A stretch of 64,000 bases of DNA from PFJX01 sp964542455 (GTDB lineage Bacteria > Pseudomonadota > Gammaproteobacteria > Burkholderiales > Thiobacillaceae). Made by a program: the position numbers and the translations under genes. How positions within the stretch are numbered: the first letter of the stretch is position 1; each line of letters begins with the position of its first letter. Of the stretch, positions 58,056 through 64,000 are shown one piece after another. The stretch spans positions 1-64,000 of the forward strand of contig CAZIUC010000003.1 of the NCBI GenBank assembly GCA_964542455.1, written 5' to 3'. The notes beneath the pieces were generated by a model. That model saw nothing but the letters and a program-made list of their open reading frames with translations, was not told the DNA's origin and ran no database searches.

Positions 58056-59006
58056 TCAGACTTTGCCATTGTAGGCAGGTATTGATTCGCCAACGTCATT
58101 CACCTCCGGCACAAACCAGCACCGATCGCCGTCCCTGATCACCCGTAGCGGATGGCCATAGAGGCGCGAGAGGCCGGCGGCATCGAGCACCGCTTCGCTC
58201 TCGCCCAGTTCATGTTCGCCCGCGCCATGCAGCAGCAACGCCTGGTCGCTGTAGCGCGCGGCCAGGTTGACGTCGTGCAGCACCATGACCAGCGCGGCGC
58301 CGTCTTCGCGGGCGCGGCGGCTGAACAGTTCCAGCATGGCGATCTGGTGATTGAGGTCGAGATGCGCCAGGGGTTCGTCGAGCAGATACAGCCGAGGCGC
58401 CTGCACCAGCAGCGTGGCGAGCGCCACGCGCTGGCGCTCGCCACCGGAAAGCGTGTGGATCGAACGTGCGGACAGGCCGGCCAGGCCCACCGCCGCCAGC
58501 GCCGCGCGCGCGAGTTGTTCATCCGCCTCGCTCTCCCAGTCCCAGCGCGAGAGATGCGGATGGCGGCCGATCAACACGGTTTCCAGCACGCTGGCGCTGA
58601 AGGCATCACCCTGATGTTGCGGCAACAGCCCGCGCAGCCGCGCCGCGCCGCGCGGGCCGAGGGCGGCATAGCCGTGGCCGTCCAGTTCCAGCGCGCCCGC
58701 CTCGGGCCGCGCCAGCCCGGCCAGGGTATGCAGCAACGTGGTCTTGCCGACACCGTTGCGGCCCAGGATGGCAAGGCGCTCACCGGAATGAAGGGCGAGG
58801 TTCAAGCCACGCACCACCTGCTTGCCGCCGATGGATACGGCCAGATCGTGGGCCGCGAGCAGTGGGCTGTAGCGCCGGCTGAGCGTGGGTGTTGCCGCTT
58901 CAGCGGCTTTACAGCCACGGCCTGCCCCTTGCGGGTATCCAGCCGGCTCGTTCGTCTGATCGGAAGCAACGGGCCGGCTGGAAGCCGGCGCACCATTCGC
59001 GCTCAT
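58056..59006 (-). CDS. btuD: Cobalamin import ATPase BtuD with repeat-derived N-terminus
   Basis: ATPase of the BtuCD vitamin B12 importer. Walker A GRNGVGKTT is at 82-90; the signature LSGGERQRVA, Walker B LYLLDEPLAHLD and switch VLHDVNLAARY are intact. The only coupled start (ATG 59006, ATGA with btuC) gives 316 aa, about 50 more than usual. The extra N-terminus (APASSRPVASDQTNEPAGYP) is read through a family C repeat and resembles the extra N-terminus of CobU. Confidence 0.94.
   Translation of the reverse strand: MSANGAPASSRPVASDQTNEPAGYPQGAGRGCKAAEAATPTLSRRYSPLLAAHDLAVSIGGKQVVRGLNLALHSGERLAILGRNGVGKTTLLHTLAGLARPEAGALELDGHGYAALGPRGAARLRGLLPQHQGDAFSASVLETVLIGRHPHLSRWDWESEADEQLARAALAAVGLAGLSARSIHTLSGGERQRVALATLLVQAPRLYLLDEPLAHLDLNHQIAMLELFSRRAREDGAALVMVLHDVNLAARYSDQALLLHGAGEHELGESEAVLDAAGLSRLYGHPLRVIRDGDRCWFVPEVNDVGESIPAYNGKV
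58869..58993. repeat. Family C repeat in the 5' end of btuD (copy 3)
   Basis: GTAGCGCCGGCTGAGCG (58869) and AGCCGGCTCG...TCTGATCGG...GGCCGGCTGGAAGCCGGCGC (58940-58993) share arm and loop sequence with the repeats at 41501 and 49774. The element lies within the first 50 codons of btuD. Confidence 0.75.
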
Positions 59007-60001
59007 GCCTGCTCCATACGCGGCGCGCGCGCCAGCAGAAACAGGAACACCGGCACGCCGATGAGCGCGGTGAGCACGCCCACCGGCAGTTGCTGCGGGG
59101 CGATGACGCTGCGCGCCAGGGTGTCGGCCAGGGTGAGCAGGGCGCCGCCCGCGAGTGCTGCCGCCGGCAACAGCAGGCGCTGATCGTTGCCCAGGGCGAG
59201 GCGCGCCAGATGCGGCACCACCAGGCCGATGAAGCCGACGCTGCCCACCGTGGTGACGGCGGCGGCGGTAAGCAGCGAGGCGAGGAAATAGAGCACGAGG
59301 CGCAGGCGCGCCACGTTGGCGCCCAGGGTGGCGGCCAGCAGCGGGCCGCGCGCGAGCAGATTGAGTTCGCGCGCGAAGAACAGGGCGGCGGCGAGCCCCG
59401 CCGCCAGGGTCAGCAGCGCGGGCAGCGGGTCGCCGGCCTGGGAAGCGTCGCCCATCAACCAGAACAGCATGCCGCGCAGGCGGTCTTCCGGCGCCAGCGA
59501 AAGCATCAGGGCCACCGCCGCGCCGCAACCGGCGGCGACGATGACGCCGGTGAGCAGCAAACGGGTCTGGGTCCAGGAGCCATCGCCTTTGGCCAGGCCG
59601 AACACCAGCCACATGGCGGCCAGCGCCCCGGTGAAGGCGGCGGCTTCAAGGCCGATATTGGCGCTCACGCCCAACATCATGGCCGCCAGCGCCCCCACCG
59701 CCGCGCCCCCGGAAATGCCCAGCACATAAGGGTCGGCCAGTGGATTGCGCAGCAAGACCTGCATCAGCGCCCCGGCCAGGGCGAGCAGGCCGCCGCAAGC
59801 GAAAGCCGCCAGCGCGCGCGGCAATCTGAGGCCGCGCACCACGTCGACGGCCATGCCGCCGCCTTTGCCTTCACCAAGCAGCGCCGCCCACACCGCGCCC
59901 GGCGTCAACGCGACACTACCCGCCGCCAGCGCCAGCAACAGGCTGGCCAGCGCCGCGACCGCGAGCAGGGCAATGACGAAGAGGGCGCGGGAGCGATTCA
60001 T
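59003..60001 (-). CDS. btuC: Cobalamin import permease BtuC
   Basis: Membrane subunit of the B12 importer, FecCD/BtuC family. The 332 aa show about ten hydrophobic helices; LRLPRALAAFACGGLLALAG, NPLADPYVLGISGGAAVGA and GFIGLVVPHLARL are family hallmarks. Its ribosome-binding purines (AAAGGGGGGG) come from a family E repeat that ends at the start codon. ATGA overlap with btuD. Confidence 0.95.
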   Translation of the reverse strand: MNRSRALFVIALLAVAALASLLLALAAGSVALTPGAVWAALLGEGKGGGMAVDVVRGLRLPRALAAFACGGLLALAGALMQVLLRNPLADPYVLGISGGAAVGALAAMMLGVSANIGLEAAAFTGALAAMWLVFGLAKGDGSWTQTRLLLTGVIVAAGCGAAVALMLSLAPEDRLRGMLFWLMGDASQAGDPLPALLTLAAGLAAALFFARELNLLARGPLLAATLGANVARLRLVLYFLASLLTAAAVTTVGSVGFIGLVVPHLARLALGNDQRLLLPAAALAGGALLTLADTLARSVIAPQQLPVGVLTALIGVPVFLFLLARAPRMEQA

Positions 60002-60002
60002 G

Positions 60003-60155
60003 CACCCCCCCCTTTACCAAAGGGGGGCAGGGGGGATTTTCGGACGCCCGCGCGCGCGCAACCCGTGGAGAAATCCCCAGTCCCCCTTTGGGAAAGGGGG
60101 AAACCACTCTCCCTAGCCCCTTCACTCATATCACCAGCTAACGCGGAAAGCGCCT
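60003..60155. repeat. C-tract/G-tract repeat between cobO and btuC (family E, copy)
   Basis: CCCCCCCTTTACCAAAGGGG with GGCAGGGGGGATTTT faces AAATCCCCAGTCCCCCTTTG with GGAAAGGGGG around the core GGACGCCCGCGCGCGCGCAA. A copy of the TCACCAGCTAACGCGGAAAG end sequence follows at 60131. The same core and end sequence occur in the 38.5-39.2 kb block. Confidence 0.9.
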
Positions 60156-60197
60156 TGGGAAAAGTGGGGTGAGTTGCGCGGTGGTTGCCGTCGCAAC

Positions 60198-60797
60198 TCA
60201 CAAATCCACCCCCGCCTGCGCCTTCACCCCGGCGCGATAAGCGTGTTTCACATCGGCGATCTCGCTCACCGTGTCGGCCGCGTCGCACAGCGCCTGTGAC
60301 GCCGCGCGGCCGGTGACGACGACGTGCTGCATGGGTGGTCGCGCTGCGAGGTCGGCCAGCACGGTTTCCGTATCCAGCCAGCCGTAGCTGAGCAGGTAGG
60401 TCAGTTCGTCCAGCACCACCAGGCCGATGCCGGGGTCGCGCAGCATCTGCCGCGCCACCTCCCAGCCCTGTTTCGCGGTGGCGATGTCACGCTCCAGGTT
60501 CTGCGTGTCCCAGGTGAAGCCCTCGCCCAGGACGTGCCATTCGACCCCGGCCTGTTTGCCGAGAAAAGCTTCCTCGCCGGTATCGGAACGGCTCTTGATG
60601 AACTGCGCCACCCCCACCTTCATGCCGTGGCCCAAGGCGCGCGCGACCATGCCGAAGGCGGAGGAAGACTTGCCCTTGCCATTGCCGGTGAGGACCAGAA
60701 GCAGGCCCTTTTCCCGGTCGGCCCGAGCGATGTTCGCGTCGATCACCGCCTTCTTTTTCGCCATGCGCGCGGCGTGGCGTTCGGCTTGGTCGTTCAT
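60198..60797 (-). CDS. cobO: Corrinoid adenosyltransferase (BtuR/CobO type)
   Basis: Adenosylates cob(I)yrinic acid diamide or salvaged corrinoids using ATP. The 199 aa have the P-loop TGNGKGKSSSAFG starting at 37, VAQFIKSRSDTGEEAFL, VLDELTYLLSYGWLD and an RxxHxxxxGR-like end (MQHVVVTGRAASQAL). It follows btuB by 48 nt and precedes btuC. Confidence 0.95.
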   Translation of the reverse strand: MNDQAERHAARMAKKKAVIDANIARADREKGLLLVLTGNGKGKSSSAFGMVARALGHGMKVGVAQFIKSRSDTGEEAFLGKQAGVEWHVLGEGFTWDTQNLERDIATAKQGWEVARQMLRDPGIGLVVLDELTYLLSYGWLDTETVLADLAARPPMQHVVVTGRAASQALCDAADTVSEIADVKHAYRAGVKAQAGVDL

Positions 60798-60845
60798 GAT
60801 GTCTCCTTGGTCGGTAGGTTGGGTCAGGCGCGGCCGTCACCCGGC

Positions 60846-62765
60846 CTAAGGTTGCCGTGGCGAATATCGCAGTCCAATGAAGAACGTGCGGCCCGGCACG
60901 GCGTAATCATTGAAGGGCGACATTGTGCTGCGTACCTGGGTGTAGTCCTGGTCGAACAGGTTGCCAATCTTGGCCTCCAGTTTCCAGGATGGGTCGAGGC
61001 GGTAGTTCGCATCGAGATCGACCACCGCGTATCCCGGCAGTCGTTGTGTGTTCGCCTTGTTGTTATATCGGTAGCTGGTGGCCTGTATGTGGGCACCCAG
61101 ATCGTAGCGTCCGAACTCATGGCGGATATCGGCGGAACCGGTGCGCGGGGCGCGGCGTTGCAAGGTTTTGCCGGTTGCGTCGTCTTGCGCGTTGAGGGCG
61201 TCATACGTCAATTTCCATGACCATGGCCCCATTCTGGCTGAGTAATCCAGCGAAACGCCCTTCAGGGTTGCCGCGCCCACGTTGCCCATCGTTCCTATCC
61301 AGGAAGGCGCGACACCGGAAACGTAGTCGATCAGATTGCTGACTTTGTTGTGATACGCCGTGACGCCCGCATGGATGCCAGACGCGGTATAGACGAGGCC
61401 GATTTCCCGATTTCGGGCGGTCTCGGGTTGCAGGCCTGGATTTCCCTGGAAGAAATTGGCCGTATCCAAAGGCCAGTACAGATCGTTGAAGGAAGGGGCG
61501 CGAAAGGCCGTGCCGTAAGACACTCGCGCCGTCCAGGCGGGGGTGATTTGATAGCCGTAGCCGATGAAGCCGCTGTCATGTCCGCCCAGGCGGGTGATGC
61601 GGTCATGGCGGCCGCTGACCTGGAGAGAATGTTCGTCATACCTGGCCTGGTAGCCCAAGGAGAGTGAATCGGTGGTTTGTTCAGACACGATGAAGCTCTT
61701 GGTAGAGCCTACGTCGATGGAGCGTTGTTCGCCGGTCAGCGACAGCAATCCACCCAATGCTTTGAAATCGTTCTGCCAGGTGATCTGGTTCTGCCGGGTG
61801 CGGTACTCGTCAATGGTGACAATGTTTGTGGATGGGTCCACCAGCCAGTTTTTTGAGAAATCGGTGCTCTGCCCAATACGAAGGCTGGTGTCCCAGACGT
61901 TGTTGATCCGGTACTGGGCGCTGGCCTGAACAGATTCCAGTTGCTGCAGATTGCGGTTGTCGAAATTCGCCGTGCAGGTCACGCCAAATGCATCGCAATT
62001 GGTTGCGTCGTAGTGCTTGGTGTTCTTTGAATAAAACACCCGGGCCGCGAGGTCGAGATCCCGCGAGACCCGGTGCGACACGCTGGCACTGGCGTTGCGG
62101 TTGGCATAGGCGTCGTTGTCCGGGTTGTACATGTCGTACAGCCCACCTTTTGCCGCCTTGATTGAACTGAAGCCATCGCTTTGTTCCACGCCGGCCTTCA
62201 GGGTGAAGCGGGTGTCCCCGGTTTGCCCGCCGTAGCCGGCCGAAGCGATGGTCGTGCCGTAGCTGCCCGTGCCAACGTAGACCGTCGGCGCGGGTTTCCC
62301 GGTCCCTTGGAAGGTGAAGAGCTGGATGACACCCGACAGCGCATCCGAGCCATACAGGCTGCTGACGGGGCCACGGACGACCTCGATGCGCTCGATCTGT
62401 TCCAGGGGAATTGCCTGGATCGCGGTCGTGCCTTGTGTCGCGGAAGAAATGCGCATGCCGTCAATCAGCACGGCCACATGTCCAGAATTGCCACCACGTA
62501 GTGAGAGCGTGGAAACATCACCGCGACCACCCGTGGTGGTGATCTGAATACCGGGGAGTGTATTCAACAATTCAGGTAGCGAGGCATGGTCCATTCGCTC
62601 GATGGCGGTACGGTCGAGTACTGAAACGTCGCTCAGGCTGTATCGGACAGGTGTCGGAATACGCGTCGCGGTGACGATGATTTCGTCGAGAGTGGGGATT
62701 TCCGCTGCCTGAACAGGCAAAGTAGACAGACCGGCAATGAGTGCGGCCAAAGTATTGTGGTGCAT
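60846..62765 (-). CDS. btuB: TonB-dependent vitamin B12 receptor BtuB
   Basis: Outer-membrane gated barrel for cobalamin uptake. The 639 aa start with a signal peptide (MHHNTLAALIAGLSTLPVQA), a TonB box (DEIIVTATR, residues about 27-35) and a plug domain (LPELLNTLPGIQITTTGGRG, VLIDGMRISSA, IERIEVVRGPVSSLYGSDAL). The barrel ends TFFIGLRYSPRQP. The cobalamin riboswitch upstream confirms the substrate. First gene of btuB-cobO-btuC-btuD. Confidence 0.96.
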   Translation of the reverse strand: MHHNTLAALIAGLSTLPVQAAEIPTLDEIIVTATRIPTPVRYSLSDVSVLDRTAIERMDHASLPELLNTLPGIQITTTGGRGDVSTLSLRGGNSGHVAVLIDGMRISSATQGTTAIQAIPLEQIERIEVVRGPVSSLYGSDALSGVIQLFTFQGTGKPAPTVYVGTGSYGTTIASAGYGGQTGDTRFTLKAGVEQSDGFSSIKAAKGGLYDMYNPDNDAYANRNASASVSHRVSRDLDLAARVFYSKNTKHYDATNCDAFGVTCTANFDNRNLQQLESVQASAQYRINNVWDTSLRIGQSTDFSKNWLVDPSTNIVTIDEYRTRQNQITWQNDFKALGGLLSLTGEQRSIDVGSTKSFIVSEQTTDSLSLGYQARYDEHSLQVSGRHDRITRLGGHDSGFIGYGYQITPAWTARVSYGTAFRAPSFNDLYWPLDTANFFQGNPGLQPETARNREIGLVYTASGIHAGVTAYHNKVSNLIDYVSGVAPSWIGTMGNVGAATLKGVSLDYSARMGPWSWKLTYDALNAQDDATGKTLQRRAPRTGSADIRHEFGRYDLGAHIQATSYRYNNKANTQRLPGYAVVDLDANYRLDPSWKLEAKIGNLFDQDYTQVRSTMSPFNDYAVPGRTFFIGLRYSPRQP

Positions 62766-62810
62766 GAAGAAACTTCCTTTTTCGTTCCCGGCGTCCCCGC
62801 CGAAAAAAGC

Positions 62811-62916
62811 AAAAAACGCGGGCCGAAAAAGGCTGGGGGATGGGGAAGCCGTGCTTCCTCACCCCGGCCCACTCCTGAAAGGAATGGGGGGGAAGTGCCG
62901 CCCTCCGCGGCCCGCG
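62811..62916 (-). terminator. Terminator/expression platform of the cobalamin riboswitch
   Basis: On the minus strand CGCGGGCCG (62916-62908) can pair with CGGCCCGCG (62825-62817), followed at once by TTTTTT. The upstream arm lies at the very 3' edge of the aptamer, so ligand binding could free or hide it. The loop of about 80 nt is long. Confidence 0.6.
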
Positions 62917-63105
62917 TACCTGCTTCGGGCCGGTCTCCGGGCTCGCGCCTAGGGTTTCTCAACCCGGGTGGTTCGCCTTCCCGTCCGTGGACAGTGGCAT
63001 GGTGAACGACCATTCAGCGCTTACCGTTGCGGGGGCAGCACAGGCTTTGAAGATGGACTCCGTACCTGTTTCCCGTTTCACTCCTTATCAGGGAGCACCA
63101 GAAGC
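62915..63105 (-). ncRNA. Cobalamin riboswitch upstream of btuB
   Basis: Read on the minus strand, the conserved blocks occur in order: GGTGCTCCC with AAACGGGAA, then GCTGCCCCCGCAACGGTAAG, GCCACTG, GGGAAGGCG, and the B12 box AGCCCGGAGACCGGCC. These are the signature segments of the AdoCbl-class riboswitch. It controls btuB and probably the whole btuB-cobO-btuC-btuD-parD-parE transcript, reducing expression when B12 is plentiful. Confidence 0.96.
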
Positions 63106-63164
63106 GGGCGGCAGTTTAGTGGAGGAGGGGAGGGGTGGCTAGCCCTCCGTGGAGGTAATTGCGC

Positions 63165-64000
63165 TTATCGGATGATTTCCGCCCAGCGTTTTTCCAGGCG
63201 TTTTACCGACACTGGTTCCGGTGTCTTCAGCTCCTGGGCGAACAGGGAGACACGCAACTCTTCCAGTTGCCAGCGGAAGGCGGTAAGCAGAGGGTCGTCG
63301 CGGCCTTGCGCTTTCTGGCGTTCCACCCGGTTGCGCCAGGCCGTGAGTAGCGGCGCCATTTCGCGTTGTGCGGCGCTGTCGCGCGCGGGCTGGTTGGGGA
63401 GCTTGGCCAGGCGCATTTCCAGCGCCTTGAGATAGCGTGGCAGATGGGCCAGGCGCTCGCCGGGGTGGGCGACCAGGAAGCCGGGAAAGACCAGGGCGTC
63501 GAGCTGTTCGCGCATGTCCGTGACCGCCGCTTTCCAGAGGGCGGGGACTTTGGCCAGTGCCTGGCTGAGTCGGTGCGCGGCGGCGATGGATTCCGTGGTC
63601 GTGTTGGCCAGGCGGGCGCAGGTTTCCATCAGGCGCGGACGGATGGCCCGCGCGGCCTCGGCGAAGGCGGCCTGGCCGCGTATGTCGGCGACCTCCCGGA
63701 TGCTGAGCACGGCGGCGGCCAGCACGTCGCGCGCCAGGCCGGGGCAGGACTGGCCTTTAAATAACAGGGCGTATTGCAGGCAGGCGGGTTTCAGGCGCGC
63801 GGCCATGTCGCGCTCGCCCTGTTTCAGCAGGTCGGGGAAGCCCAGCCAGAGCAGGCGGGCGACACCCAGGCGATGCGCGGCGCGGGCTTCATCGGGATGG
63901 TCGAACAGGCGCAGATCGACCTGGCCATCCTCGCAGTGCAGCGCCGGGAAGGCGGCGATGATGTGACCACCAACGCGACCACCACTGTTGATCGTGGCGG
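63165..64000 (-). CDS. hrpA: ATP-dependent RNA helicase HrpA, C-terminal part (cut by window edge)
   Basis: Only the last 277 or so residues are visible; the DEAH helicase motifs lie beyond the right edge. The visible portion corresponds to the DUF3418 C-terminal domain of HrpA: AAFPALHCEDGQVDLRLFDH, EARAAHRLGVARLLWLGFPD, FPGFLVAHPGERLAHLPRYL and an end LEKRWAEIIR. The frame is open to base 64000. It ends 60 nt before the riboswitch. Confidence 0.9.
   Translation of the reverse strand, partial: ATINSGGRVGGHIIAAFPALHCEDGQVDLRLFDHPDEARAAHRLGVARLLWLGFPDLLKQGERDMAARLKPACLQYALLFKGQSCPGLARDVLAAAVLSIREVADIRGQAAFAEAARAIRPRLMETCARLANTTTESIAAAHRLSQALAKVPALWKAAVTDMREQLDALVFPGFLVAHPGERLAHLPRYLKALEMRLAKLPNQPARDSAAQREMAPLLTAWRNRVERQKAQGRDDPLLTAFRWQLEELRVSLFAQELKTPEPVSVKRLEKRWAEIIR

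Overview
The window reads as the chromosome of a GC-rich betaproteobacterium. Evidence is the rpoN-hpf-ptsN-hprK cluster directly behind kdsD-kdsC-lptC-lptA-lptB, a Porin_4-type porin, a HoxF that resembles the Cupriavidus NAD-reducing hydrogenase subunit, and a pyrophosphate-based energy set (H+-pumping pyrophosphatase, PPi-phosphofructokinase, adenylate kinase). A relative of the Nitrosomonadales or Rhodocyclales is plausible, but the genus cannot be fixed from sequence alone. No rRNA, tRNA, CRISPR array, IS transposase or phage gene was seen.

Layout. 1-7 kb (minus strand): Kdo/LPS transport genes and the nitrogen-PTS/sigma-54 block. 7-16 kb: Kef-type antiporter, ComEA-like protein, porin, FKBP isomerase, tandem-domain PPK2, a diguanylate cyclase, msrB and a methyltransferase. 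17-20 kb: hoxF-hoxU-hoxY closed by a hairpin, with no hoxH. 20-22 kb: cupredoxin, FTR1 iron permease and outer-membrane protein behind a Fur-like box. 22-39 kb: mostly housekeeping (M1-like peptidase, lytic transglycosylase, proS, rppH, mrp, dcd, pdxA, rsmA, nfi, patatin). 39-45 kb: hppA, pfp, adk, kdsB. 46-63 kb: a large cobalamin region with nucleotide-loop assembly genes (cobD, cobQ, cobU, cobT, cobC, cobS), B12 uptake (btuB, btuC, btuD, btuF), cobO and a cobalamin riboswitch upstream of btuB. hrpA runs off the right edge.

Two toxin-antitoxin pairs are wired into the cobalamin region. vapBC, with its own palindrome, is joined by stop/start overlaps to cobQ, a SWIM/SNF2 helicase and cobU. 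parDE follows btuD by 19 nt.

The most striking layer is repeats. GTAG-headed REP-like arms, several sequence families, sit at seven of ten convergent gene junctions and at none of the ten divergent ones. Some enter coding sequence: they encode both ends of CobU, the N-terminus of BtuD, and the stop codons of a lytic transglycosylase and CobS. A second C/G-rich palindrome family is inserted in frame inside kdsB, cobT and cobQ. A third family (C-tract/G-tract units) supplies the ribosome-binding purines of rsmA and btuC. This use of mobile palindromes as protein, stop codon and Shine-Dalgarno is the best candidate here for something under-described.
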